The translations under genes and the position numbers were made by a program. From Candidatus Nitrospira neomarina (lineage in GTDB: Bacteria > Nitrospirota > Nitrospiria > Nitrospirales > UBA8639), in the NCBI RefSeq assembly GCF_032051675.1, contig NZ_CP116968.1:3286001-3350000 (forward strand): a stretch of 64,000 nucleotides of DNA, read 5' to 3'. Below the pieces are notes generated by a model. That model was not told the origin of the DNA. It saw only the letters and a list, made by a program, of their open reading frames with translations, and ran no database searches. Positions within the stretch are counted from its first letter, which is position 1. Every line of letters starts with the position of its first letter. Of the stretch, positions 18,362 to 27,906 are shown piece after piece.

Positions 18362-19093
18362 TCACCGGCCTTCGTCTTCCACGGCCACAGCAATCACGAT
18401 GAGAACCGCATAGTCCTGCTTCTTACAGCCCTTGACTGGCGGCATCGTCCCGCCTGGAGTGACAGGAAACGCAGCCTTCTGCACGTTTACCGGAGAACAC
18501 GAACCCTCACCGGTCGTCGGTGTATAGCGCGCGGAGCGGCACCTCAGGTGCGTCACGTCATAGAGCGTCGCCTGATCATCAAGCTCCCAGCGACTATTAC
18601 CATCCTTGTCAGCGGGATGAATGGTTAGCACGGTCGTGACCTCGCGATCACCCGTGACCAGGTATTTGCCGGAAGGGACCGGAAATGTCGGCTGCTCCAT
18701 GATGAGGCCGTGTTCCTCCAGCCACCAGTCTGTATGGTCGAATTTCCAGCGTGCCGGGGCGACGCCACCCGCTTCCTCCAACTCTTCCAAGCGGCTCAAC
18801 CGCACCCCCCGTGGGCCCGGATCCAGCGGCCAGAGGCCCCACGACTCCGCGCCATTCCCGGAGGTTGCATCCGGATCACCTAATGCTGCGATGTACTGCG
18901 TCGAAATGCGTTGAAACTTCGGCTGACCTCCGCCTGCGGCATAAACCGATTGACCTAAGCCGGCCATCATCACGAGCATTGCCGTCGCAAGGCATGCGCG
19001 ACCAATCAGGAGCATCGTTCCGAGAGTCGGCAACCAAAGAGTACTTTGCTGTAAAGGGGTTCGCACTCTGAGTATCCTGGTACTTGAAATCAT
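18362..19093 (-). CDS. Secreted hypothetical protein, 243 aa (parent copy of a partial duplication)
   Basis: ATG 19093 is preceded by AGGAGG eleven bases upstream. A long N-terminus leads into a hydrophobic segment (ACLATAMLVMMAGLGQSVYAA) that fits a Sec signal with cleavage near VYA-AGG. The mature part carries GNGAESWGLWPLDPGPRGVRL, EHGLIMEQPTFPVPSGKYLVT and paired cysteines (LRCRSARYTP, GSCSP, VKGCKK). It ends in VIVIAVAVEDEG-type hydrophobic text. No named family recognised. Its 3' part is duplicated at 16520-16908 as a frameshifted remnant. Confidence 0.72.
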   Translation of the reverse strand: MISSTRILRVRTPLQQSTLWLPTLGTMLLIGRACLATAMLVMMAGLGQSVYAAGGGQPKFQRISTQYIAALGDPDATSGNGAESWGLWPLDPGPRGVRLSRLEELEEAGGVAPARWKFDHTDWWLEEHGLIMEQPTFPVPSGKYLVTGDREVTTVLTIHPADKDGNSRWELDDQATLYDVTHLRCRSARYTPTTGEGSCSPVNVQKAAFPVTPGGTMPPVKGCKKQDYAVLIVIAVAVEDEGR

Positions 19094-19149
19094 AAATTGA
19101 CTTTCCTCCTTGGATGGGAAGGAACTCCCCGAATAGGTTAGGCTATATA

Positions 19150-19224
19150 GCCTAACGCCAACTATAACGAACCGACAAACTTGTGCTGCGAGTTTGTCAG
19201 TCCGGGTTGATTATTTTGTTATGC
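19150..19224 (-). other. Possible integron attC-like recombination site
   Basis: On the minus strand the site reads GCATAACAA... ending ...GGCGTTAGGC. The outer 7-mers GCATAAC and GTTAGGC pair except at one position and fit the R'/R'' boxes (RYYYAAC and GTTRRRY, with one deviation). Inside is an imperfect inverted repeat, GACAAACT/AGTTTGTC with flanking AACC/GGTT offset by a bulge, around a nine-base loop. Length 75 bp is within the attC range. It lies directly behind the minus-strand gene ending at 19399, as a cassette attC would. GTTAGGC is also half of a perfect 20 bp palindrome (19137-19156). No integrase and no second attC were seen, so the call is tentative. Confidence 0.35.
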
Positions 19225-19398
19225 GGTCCTCTCGGCTTTATACCGCCCACCATTTAAATTAACCATTTATATCATCCTAACTGAAGCGTGCTAGAAAGGT
19301 CGCATTAAATCCAGTCTGACCCTATTTTTGTAATCTGTACTGGAGCATTTATTAAGGCAAATCCTGCCTGTCTTCTACCCGTGGATTAAATACCTTAT

Positions 19399-21141
19399 TT
19401 ACGCACAATGGATCTCGGAATTTCTATACCGGTTTAAGTTCGAGGATATTTGCCGCTGTATACTGCCACTATTCGACCAATGCGCCTGATCCAGTAGTTT
19501 TTTGGCATACATAGAATCACCGTGTCTAGCCAACGCCCTTAATACATATTGTTCGTATGGGCTGGCGCGCTCTTTGTGTAACTCATTTGATGTGATCAAA
19601 GGCCGTAACACTGAAAGAATGTCCTCGCTCCAACGTAGTTCCGCTCGGCACAGTCCTTTGATTTGGGCTGCCGTATATTGTCCGGGGTTCTGTAAATTTA
19701 TTGAGCCAAGAATCGGGATTGGATTTATACCGATCTTTCCAACCACATAGAGCAATTGTTCACGGGTTTCTCCAGGACGTGATTGCATGAGCTGAAGAAT
19801 CCGATTGGCATGAGGTGCTAGTAAATCCGCGTTGAGATACTTGAGTGCAAACCCTCCCTTGTATGCCGCATTTTGTTGACGATCGATCCCTTTGGCCTCA
19901 ATCGTGTCCAGCACATCAGGAAGGAGCGCTTTTGTGACCTCTTTATGCCGTCGAAAGATTGTATCGAAATTGGACGCAAATGTGAGACGGGGGTCGCGAA
20001 TAATCTTGCGAAGAAACGCAATACGTTCTGGCGTCCATTCTTCATACCCACTCGCCCGTGCAATCCAGTCACTAATGACCCGGCTTTGCTCTTGGTTGAA
20101 GGGTTCATGGCCTGGCTGCTCTAATATCCACAGTACAAGCTGGCGTTGTTCCTCGGTCGGAGGTCCTTTCAAGTCTTCAGAAGTTTGTCGCTTGGTCTTG
20201 CCTTTTTCGATACCTGACAGATCATAACCAAGATCCTTCAAGATCGCGCCTAAATTGATGGCATTATAATGTTTTCCGATCGACCACATGACTGTTGTGC
20301 CGGCGCTGCTCGTTCCCGAGCCTTCCGGCTGAAACACCAAAGGCCTGAAAATCGTTTGAATCGTCGATTCAGATTGGCGAAATACTTCTTGGTACGCATT
20401 GTCTTGACGATTCTGTATGCTCACCATTCTCCACCTCACGGGCTTGATCAGCCAAAACGCATCAGGTTCAAAAGGGAAAGTTCTCTTCATGTCATGGAAG
20501 AGGATTTGGATATCCGCGACCAAATGGGGATCTTTCACTAGCCGTATACAGTGTTGTTCGGCTTGAACCGGAAGACCGGGAATTTGACAATGGTAGCCCT
20601 TCACAGGCTCGAAGTAGGAAGTCTTTTGAACCTCTCCAATCTTTGATGGGGTTAAACCATCTTGATGTGTAGAAAACCGTATCCAATCGACTTGTCCGCT
20701 TATAAGGAGCGTTTCCCACACTTCTCCCCAAGAGTCTTTCGCAAACGGTCGCCAGGCGACCTGAGGTGTGTAGTCGCTCTCACGGATGATCTCTAGACTC
20801 CGTCCCGTAACGGGAGCAGTGGCACGAAAATCATTCACCGTAATGCGTTCGGTCATCCACGCTGCTCGCTTTTCAGATAACCAGCTTGGAAGAAACGCCA
20901 CCGCTGTGCATAAGACTAGTGAAAAGAGAACCCCTGGCCATAGCAGGCGTTCTTTGTTCCAACACACGACTAGCGGAGCTAGGCAAGCAAGATAGACGAA
21001 AATCGTGGCAGAATATAACAGAGGGACAATGAGTGGACCGACGATGAAGATGCTCCATGCGAGCATTATGGCCACATCTTTGATACTCAGTACTACAGCC
21101 AAAACCCCAAAGATGAAGAGGCTGATGAAATAGATACGCAA
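19399..21141 (-). CDS. Membrane-anchored hypothetical protein, 580 aa
   Basis: The first ~90 residues contain three or four hydrophobic segments (YFISLFIFGVLAVVLSI, IMLAWSIFIVGPLIVPLLYS, FVYLACLAPLVVCW, LWPGVLFSLVLCTAVAFLP), and the remaining ~490 residues are soluble. The C-terminal third is helical and repeat-like (for example LLYVVGKIGINPIPIL, YEQYVLRALARHGDSMYAKKLLDQAH), reminiscent of HEAT-type solenoids, though I cannot define repeats. Probably a periplasmic or cytoplasmic domain tethered to the inner membrane. No family recognised. An attC-like structure follows its stop codon. Confidence 0.7.
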   Translation of the reverse strand: MRIYFISLFIFGVLAVVLSIKDVAIMLAWSIFIVGPLIVPLLYSATIFVYLACLAPLVVCWNKERLLWPGVLFSLVLCTAVAFLPSWLSEKRAAWMTERITVNDFRATAPVTGRSLEIIRESDYTPQVAWRPFAKDSWGEVWETLLISGQVDWIRFSTHQDGLTPSKIGEVQKTSYFEPVKGYHCQIPGLPVQAEQHCIRLVKDPHLVADIQILFHDMKRTFPFEPDAFWLIKPVRWRMVSIQNRQDNAYQEVFRQSESTIQTIFRPLVFQPEGSGTSSAGTTVMWSIGKHYNAINLGAILKDLGYDLSGIEKGKTKRQTSEDLKGPPTEEQRQLVLWILEQPGHEPFNQEQSRVISDWIARASGYEEWTPERIAFLRKIIRDPRLTFASNFDTIFRRHKEVTKALLPDVLDTIEAKGIDRQQNAAYKGGFALKYLNADLLAPHANRILQLMQSRPGETREQLLYVVGKIGINPIPILGSINLQNPGQYTAAQIKGLCRAELRWSEDILSVLRPLITSNELHKERASPYEQYVLRALARHGDSMYAKKLLDQAHWSNSGSIQRQISSNLNRYRNSEIHCA

Positions 21142-22157
21142 TGAGATCTCCCAGATTTTTCCAAACTATTTCCTACCGACATACTTGACAGCTCTCCTTG
21201 ACCTATTTTCTAGGCCGTAAACCACAGTGACCGCTATCCATGGAAATCTGTTCCGATGATCCGACCAATGTTCATCCCTGGGAATTGTTCCAAGCCACCG
21301 CTGCAGGCCATTCTTTCACGTTGTTCACCAAGTCCAGGTGATGAGACCAAGCCCCAAGATCTGGCGGATTCCTTCGACTAGCCTTCTAATATAGGTAAAA
21401 ATTTCAATTGATCGGTAAAGGCCATCAAGGCGGCCAGCATGGCTAGACTACCAATCAGCTGTGATAGCTCCCAGATTAAGGAATTTAGGAGGAAAAAGCT
21501 TACATGGTTCGGAGTTCGATCATAAAAAATCCTTCACCCTTACCCTGCTTCTGATGACTTTGCTATCGAAAAATAAAGAAGACAAAGGATTCTTTAAAAA
21601 TCCTTTACTTTTTCGGTTCAAACTCAAGGTGGATTAAGGATAAAACGTTTGGTCGGAGATGGGGCACACGTTCGGACAAGGCTCTTATATTTGAAACAGG
21701 AGGGTTATTAAGGAAACAGCACACCAATTCGACCGACCCTCCTTGTCTAGGTGAAGAGGTCGGAACCGTCTCATCCCAAAAATGGTTCCAGAAGGAGTGT
21801 TTCCAAACTCGTATCGGAAATGAGCATCCAAAATACTGGATTTATGCGGACTTGGAATGAAGGAATTTGGTGTTCATTAACCGGATGGTTTTGGTGGTGG
21901 AGAGGAAATAGATGTAAAGTTGCCAAAAGAATCACCTTGGATACTAGCCGCAGTGTAATCGGTAAAGAATTGGGCTTTTAAGGCAACGGCATTCAATAAA
22001 TGAGTGCTAGCGAGGATCAAGAAGCAGATGAAGATGTTGGTGTGAGACAAGTCATCTCATGCTGAGATATTCTACGCCTTCGCTGCCTATTCATTAGAAT
22101 CAGTGCGATCCTTTTCGTCTCGAACGCTTGTTTGCGTCAGAACCATCGGGAGACAAT
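21142..22157. other. 1 kb intergenic gap
   Basis: No convincing gene on either strand. A hairpin AAAGGATT (21584-21591) / AATCCTTT (21599-21606) followed by ACTTTTT could terminate a plus-strand transcript, but no gene lies before it. The AT-rich stretch 21500-22100 looks non-coding. Confidence 0.45.
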
Positions 22158-25100
22158 ATGTCGACATTTCGATCACGAAACGAGCTTGAAACGATTGAGC
22201 TAGCCAACTCAAGCGGCCTTGTCTTTGAATTTTTTCAGAATGGCGGGTTATTCCGGGCCATGTGTCATGAGGTGATGATTAATCAGATACTGGGCAACCC
22301 GCTTGAAGGATCATTGAACAATATCTATTTACGCCTCCGTACGGTTGATTCAATCACGTTCGTCCCGCTGATCGGACCCTCGTCACCCAGTGCGTTCGCG
22401 TACGCACCACACCAAGCCAGATGGCAAGGGAACTGGCAGGATCTGGCTTATACGTGTTCACTGACGATCCACCCGGAGGCCACGCTGTGGTTTTGGACTA
22501 TCGACATTCGCAACACCGCCTCGACGGATCGTCTTTGCGATGTGATCTATACCCAGGATATCGGCCTGGCCCACGAAGGGGCGGTCCGAAACAATGAAGC
22601 GTATTGCAGCCACTACATTGACCACCATGTTCTGACCCACGACAAATACGGTCCTGTCGTCTGTTCACGCCAGAATCAAGCCTGCGGAGATCACCATCCC
22701 TGGTTGATTCAGGGGAGTACCACCCATACCAGAGGCTTCGTGACCGATGGTCTGGCCTTTTATGGATTGGCGTATAAACACACCAATACCCCGGTTGGAC
22801 TCACACAGGATTGTCTCGTGAGTGTCAAACAACAATATGAAATGGCCTTCTGCGGTTTGCAATCCGATATCCTCCGGATTGCTCCTGGTGAGTCCCGATC
22901 GGTCACGTTTTATGCCGAATATGTGCCGCACCATCCGGAGCCCAGCCAGGCCGCTGATGCCGATCGTATTCGGCCCACGATAAATCGTATCGAACAATTA
23001 CAAGAACAACCACCCGATCGCGTTTTCACGCCGCAACCAGCCGCCGACTCGATCTTGCACAACCTTCAGATGCTGACCGGACAGGATGTAACCGAGGACG
23101 AGGTCCAAGCCCTATACATGGATCGGCGACGCCATGAGGAAGGCCAGGATGGAACATTGTTGTCGTTTTTTTATGCGGATGCCACCCACGTGGTATTAAA
23201 AGCCAAAGAGCGGCTCGTCGAACGCCCCCACGGCCATATTTTGCGCAGTGGGAGCGCCAGAATTCCGCAGGACGATGGGCTGAGTTCCACCACGCATATG
23301 GCCGGCGTCTTTCACTCTCATCTCACCATTGGCAACACGTCGTTCAACAAACTGTTATCGATCACCAGAACTCCATTCAACATCTTCAAAACGAGCGGCC
23401 TGCGCATTTTCATCAAGCGAGGCGCCACGTATCATATTCTCGGGATGCCGTCGTGTTATGAAATCGGCTTGCACTCCTGCCGATGGCGTTACAAGACCGA
23501 TCAGGGATGGATTGTGGTCGATGCCTGGGTCAGCCCCGAAGACGCCGCAGCGTTTGTGAATATCGAGTCCGATCAGGCCAATACCTTCGTCATCCTCGGC
23601 AATCTGGTTCTGGGTAACCATGAACTGGATCATCAAGGCCAAATCGATATTGATGCCCGGACAGCCACCGCCACCTTGAGGCCACATGCCAGTACGGAGA
23701 TGGCCCAACGATATCCGGATTCCGTGTTCTTTCTCACCACGTCAGAGCCGGCCAAGGTCGAGCACATCGGGACAGATGAAGAATTGTTTTCCGATCACCA
23801 GTCCCGTGAACTTCCCTATCTCACATTTCGTACAAAACCGGTGCAGACGTTTTCTTTGGCGATCACCGGTTCAATCGTCAACGCGGATCACGCCAAAACC
23901 CTATGCAAGAAATATCAGACTCAGTCGGCAAATCTGAAGCTAGACCAACAAGCCGGCTGGTCATTTTGGCAATCACTTGGAAGACAATTTCACCTATCCC
24001 TCACCAGGACGAATCCGCTGTGTGACAAACTCAATGACATCTTTTACTGGTACGTCCACAATGCCATGGTGCACTACACGACCCCCCATGGCCTTGAACA
24101 ATTTTCCGGTGCGGCATGGGGTGTCCGCGATGTCTGCCAAGGCCCGATCGAACTCCTGTTAGCCACCCAACACCATCCTGAAGCGAAACAGATCCTGTTA
24201 ACGGTCTTTGCCCAGCAATATGAGAAGACGGCTGATTGGCCACAGTGGTTTATGTTTGACCGGTTCGCCAACATCCAGCACCCAGAGAGCCATGGGGACA
24301 TCATCCTTTGGCCCTTGAAAGCGTTGGCGATGTATCTCGAAGCCAGCAATGATTTCAGTATCCTGGAAATTGAGTTGCCCTATACCGACATAGCAACGTT
24401 TGTTCGCAGTCCCACCAGTTCGACTCTATTACGCCATGTTCGGCGCACGATTGACGCCATCGAATCCCGCTTTATCCCGGGTACGGCGTTATCAGCCTAC
24501 GGCGCCGGGGATTGGGACGATACCCTTCAACCGGCTCAATCCGCTATGCGCGAGCATATGGTCAGCACCTGGACGGTCGCCTTAACCTATCAAGTTTTCC
24601 AACAATTGGGTACCGCCTTTAAGCAGGCCGGGCTCCATACAGATGAACAACGGCTGCTCCAGTTAGCCGGGCGCATCAAAGCAGACTTTAATCAGCATCT
24701 TCTACCGGATGAAGTTGTCAGCGGATTTGGCTATCGTCACCCCGATGGGCGGATAGAACCCATCATTCACCCAAGCGATACGCGCACGAAGATTCACTAC
24801 CGGCTGCTGCCGATGACCCGCAGCATGATTGGCGAGTTATTTACTCCTGAGCAAGTGCAAGCTCACCTGCAGCTCATCGAATCTCATTTACGGTTCCCGG
24901 ACGGTGTCCGCCTCATGAACACACCCGTGTCCTATCAAGGCGGGGTGCGGGTGCTATTCCGTCGGGCCGAAGAGTCGGCTCATTTCGGGCGTGAGATCGG
25001 TTTGCAATATGTCCACGCCCACATCCGCTATATCGAAGCGATGTGTAAAATCGGCCAAGCCGAAAAAGCCTACGATGGGATCCTGCAGATTTTACCGATT

Positions 25101-25589
25101 ACGATTCAGGATCAGGTCTCCAATGCGGTCACACGGCAAAGCAATGCCTATTTCAGTAGCTCGGATGCGGATGTGCGTGATCGTGATGAGGCCGAACAGC
25201 TTTGGGATGCGCTGCGGGCAGGTCACGTTCGGGTGAAAGGGGGTTGGCGCATCTACTCCAGTGGACCCGGCATCTTGATCAATCAAGTCGTCAGCAATTT
25301 TTTGGGCTTGAGACTGTCGTATGACGATGTCGTCATCGATCCCGTCCTGCCGAAACAACTAGATGGATTACGCTTTACCTTTGTCATCGATGGAAAACCC
25401 ATCACTGTGATCTTCTCCATTGCCGGTGATGCACCAGCGATGGTGCAAACCGTGACCATCAATGGAACCGAAATGGGATTTAGACGCGATCACAATCCCT
25501 ACCGCCCAGGCGGGGTCCGGATACCCGGCGCGAACGTTTACCCCCTTCTGACCGACGGCCCCAACCGCATTCTCATCAGCGTAGCCTAA
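22158..25589 (+). CDS. 1,2-beta-oligoglucan phosphorylase-like GH94 enzyme, 1143 aa
   Basis: Start ATG 22158 has GGAG five bases upstream; a TTG at 22128 is less likely. From memory, the protein closely resembles Listeria Lin1839 (LiSOGP), a glycoside hydrolase family 94 enzyme that phosphorolyses beta-1,2-linked gluco-oligosaccharides to alpha-glucose-1-phosphate. Shared stretches include NNEAY, ERPHG, TSGLRI, HGLEQ-SGAAWG-RDV-QGP, DWPQWFMFD, SHGD, GDWDDTLQPA (~residue 784), GREIGLQYVHAHIRYIEAM, RQSN-YFSSSDA and VKGGWRIYSSGPGI. The Asp cluster in GDWDD matches the general-acid position of GH94 phosphorylases. There is no signal peptide, so it acts in the cytosol. It stands alone with no transporter or beta-1,2-glucanase nearby. 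Length matches the family. Confidence 0.9.
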   Translation: MSTFRSRNELETIELANSSGLVFEFFQNGGLFRAMCHEVMINQILGNPLEGSLNNIYLRLRTVDSITFVPLIGPSSPSAFAYAPHQARWQGNWQDLAYTCSLTIHPEATLWFWTIDIRNTASTDRLCDVIYTQDIGLAHEGAVRNNEAYCSHYIDHHVLTHDKYGPVVCSRQNQACGDHHPWLIQGSTTHTRGFVTDGLAFYGLAYKHTNTPVGLTQDCLVSVKQQYEMAFCGLQSDILRIAPGESRSVTFYAEYVPHHPEPSQAADADRIRPTINRIEQLQEQPPDRVFTPQPAADSILHNLQMLTGQDVTEDEVQALYMDRRRHEEGQDGTLLSFFYADATHVVLKAKERLVERPHGHILRSGSARIPQDDGLSSTTHMAGVFHSHLTIGNTSFNKLLSITRTPFNIFKTSGLRIFIKRGATYHILGMPSCYEIGLHSCRWRYKTDQGWIVVDAWVSPEDAAAFVNIESDQANTFVILGNLVLGNHELDHQGQIDIDARTATATLRPHASTEMAQRYPDSVFFLTTSEPAKVEHIGTDEELFSDHQSRELPYLTFRTKPVQTFSLAITGSIVNADHAKTLCKKYQTQSANLKLDQQAGWSFWQSLGRQFHLSLTRTNPLCDKLNDIFYWYVHNAMVHYTTPHGLEQFSGAAWGVRDVCQGPIELLLATQHHPEAKQILLTVFAQQYEKTADWPQWFMFDRFANIQHPESHGDIILWPLKALAMYLEASNDFSILEIELPYTDIATFVRSPTSSTLLRHVRRTIDAIESRFIPGTALSAYGAGDWDDTLQPAQSAMREHMVSTWTVALTYQVFQQLGTAFKQAGLHTDEQRLLQLAGRIKADFNQHLLPDEVVSGFGYRHPDGRIEPIIHPSDTRTKIHYRLLPMTRSMIGELFTPEQVQAHLQLIESHLRFPDGVRLMNTPVSYQGGVRVLFRRAEESAHFGREIGLQYVHAHIRYIEAMCKIGQAEKAYDGILQILPITIQDQVSNAVTRQSNAYFSSSDADVRDRDEAEQLWDALRAGHVRVKGGWRIYSSGPGILINQVVSNFLGLRLSYDDVVIDPVLPKQLDGLRFTFVIDGKPITVIFSIAGDAPAMVQTVTINGTEMGFRRDHNPYRPGGVRIPGANVYPLLTDGPNRILISVA

Positions 25590-26304
25590 AGCGATTTCCG
25601 GCGAAAGACTTCCGGCGATGGGGTTTTCGGAATGGCGGAGTCCACCGATTGTTTTTTTTTAATCCAATCTTTACTAACCAAAAACAGGCTCAGTTTCCCA
25701 ATTCGTCCCTACGTTCATGACCCAATCTCATTTTTTGGGTAGGGTGGGTGCCTACGGAAACGAAGCAAGTCCATGTGCGACTTAGCATAGAACAACAGAC
25801 GTAATCTCTAATTTGGATTTTTACAAAACAGCCGGATTTCAAGTTCGGGCATCATGCGAAAAGATATGATGCCTAATTTGAGCCGATTGGGATCCGTTTG
25901 TTGTTTGTCGCTTTTGAGCCCGCTAAGGATCAAGTCTTTCTCCAATATTGCGATCTTTCTTGCATCTCACACCCAAAGACTAACTATTTTTCGGCGCCGA
26001 TGGACACAAATCTTTCGACATTTTAGTTTAGATATTCATTGTCTGATGGAAGATTTTTTCATGCCTGTTTCAAAGACTCGACTGAAGAAACGTGAGATAT
26101 GTCTTTTAACAAATGTATCCTTTTGTGACTTAATCGTATCTCATTAGATAATCTCCCCCCCTTTCCATTTCTGGTTATACGAGATCGCTATTCTTCAAAA
26201 AATTAAATGAAATGCCTAGATAACCTCAAGAATTAGGTACCGAGAAAGAGGCACAGAGCTTGCGTGACCATAAAGCGTATCTCAATGCTAACAGGGAGGT
26301 TGTC
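25590..26304. other. Intergenic gap between GH94 gene and secreted HEAT protein
   Basis: A T8 run at about 25653-25660 after a GC-rich stretch may mark the end of the GH94 transcript, but no strong stem is visible. A 97-residue open frame at 25854-26147 has atypical composition and no ribosome-binding site; I do not call it. Confidence 0.4.
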
Positions 26305-27906
26305 ATGAAAATGATTACATCAAAGCTTCTAAGGTGGCATTTTGTTCTTATGATAATGGTGAGTTTTACGGGTCTTACCCAGGTTGGTGCAGAGCCCCTG
26401 TCCCCTCAATCTTATCAACCCACGTACTTAGTGATTCTCCAACCTGATACGCCGGAAGAAGAATTTGAACAGTGGCTCCAAAAGGAAGTCTTCCCCAAAC
26501 TTGAAATTTTTCAACGGAATGTTTATGGCGTAACCCACGAACTGTTTAAAACCAAGGGCCAGGAAGGGAACCCTCGCTACCTCTGGAGACCGAACATTCA
26601 ATTTATTGGAACACCCACACATGATTTGTATGACCGATTGTCTGCAGAAATGACCAAGTTGTTAGGTGAAAAAGCCCACATTCTGCCAAAGTTCTCCTTC
26701 GTATCGGATCAACCAGGAAATGGAGAAGGAAAAGATCATACGCACCTGGTAGTCAGGAAAACACCGTATTACCTAACCAGTCCTCAGCAAGGCCTGCCTC
26801 CTGATGGTGAATGGGAACCTGGAACACAAGTGGCACTCCTGGAGGAGGAGTCAGGTAGTTTTCATCTCGTGCGTGGCAAAGATGGGGTTCAAGGCTTTGT
26901 CCAGGCAGATGATATTCAGCCACTTGGGACACACGGGCCTCAAGTTTCTGCCCATATGAACGCGCTACAAGAACAAGACGTCCCCTCACGAATACGCGCG
27001 GCCCAAGCCTTGGGCGGAATCGGCCACCCTGCGACTCCAGCCGTTCCCCTATTACAGAAAGTTGCAGAAAAGGATGTTGATGAATATGTTCGCCACTTTG
27101 CTAAAGAGGCTGTGGGCATGATTCAACAACCCAATCCTTTAGAACTCGGCATCCACGGTATGTTAGTGGTGAGTCATCGTTCCCCAGAAGCGACCTCCCC
27201 AATTTATCTTAGTCATCTACCAATGTATGTGGCCCCTCATCGATTCCAGGGTATTTGGGAAGTATCCTTAGACAAAGAAGGTGAAGACAGCTATCGCCAT
27301 GCCCAGATGTTAGATAATCGAGGAGGAAAGCCTCTCTACCCCTATTTCACCCTGGTGCCAACCGAACGATTTGCCTTACGGGAATTAAACAATACTCGCA
27401 CAACCTTTCAAGCCAAATTATTTGGGGGACATTTTGAACGGTCATCTGGCAAGTTTCTGAAAGTCGTAGACGTGACGATTAAAAATCCGGTGTATTGGAG
27501 CAAACTACATCCAAAGGGAAAACGGCCCTCTTCCTCAGAGTTTATCGCATTTGGTCAACAGTCAGACGATGAGAATAATCCTGTAGGAACCGCTTTTTTT
27601 TCCCATAAAATTACCATTCCAGAAAATTATGACCAAATTTTGAATGTGCGCGTGATGACTGCCCCAAGTTCACTGCCGATTAACCCGGTCTTACAAGATG
27701 GGACAATCGTCACGGCCAAAGGACGCGATGATACTAAAGCACGTAAGTTTGCTTCGAGTGACAAACATTCACCTGCATTTACCAAACACATTTCCGCAGG
27801 TTCATCAGATACGGAAGCCCATCAATATGTCTTAGGCATACTAGGTCAGTACTACTTAGAAGAAGAGGAATTACGTGAAAATCATCTGGCCGAAAATATG
27901 CCATAA
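26305..27906 (+). CDS. Secreted protein with SH3-like and HEAT-like segments, 533 aa
   Basis: ATG 26305 is preceded by GGGAGG five bases upstream. MKMITSKLLRWHFVLMIMVSFTG and cleavage near VGA-EP give a Sec signal peptide. Residues ~150-210 (VVRKTPYYLTSP ... GVQGFVQADDIQPLG) resemble a bacterial SH3-like domain. Residues ~220-275 (SRIRAAQALGGIGHPATPAVPLLQK, FAKEAVGMI) read as HEAT repeats. The C-terminal ~250 residues, including RFALRELNNTRTTFQAKLFGGHFER, are unfamiliar. It probably works in the periplasm. The combination is unusual and no function is proposed. Confidence 0.75.
   Translation: MKMITSKLLRWHFVLMIMVSFTGLTQVGAEPLSPQSYQPTYLVILQPDTPEEEFEQWLQKEVFPKLEIFQRNVYGVTHELFKTKGQEGNPRYLWRPNIQFIGTPTHDLYDRLSAEMTKLLGEKAHILPKFSFVSDQPGNGEGKDHTHLVVRKTPYYLTSPQQGLPPDGEWEPGTQVALLEEESGSFHLVRGKDGVQGFVQADDIQPLGTHGPQVSAHMNALQEQDVPSRIRAAQALGGIGHPATPAVPLLQKVAEKDVDEYVRHFAKEAVGMIQQPNPLELGIHGMLVVSHRSPEATSPIYLSHLPMYVAPHRFQGIWEVSLDKEGEDSYRHAQMLDNRGGKPLYPYFTLVPTERFALRELNNTRTTFQAKLFGGHFERSSGKFLKVVDVTIKNPVYWSKLHPKGKRPSSSEFIAFGQQSDDENNPVGTAFFSHKITIPENYDQILNVRVMTAPSSLPINPVLQDGTIVTAKGRDDTKARKFASSDKHSPAFTKHISAGSSDTEAHQYVLGILGQYYLEEEELRENHLAENMP

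Noticed and set aside
19137-19156. Perfect palindrome GTTAGGCTATATAGCCTAAC as an operator
   Set aside because: It could be an operator for the 18362 gene, but it shares GTTAGGC with the attC-like site; the evidence does not separate the two, so no regulator site was called.
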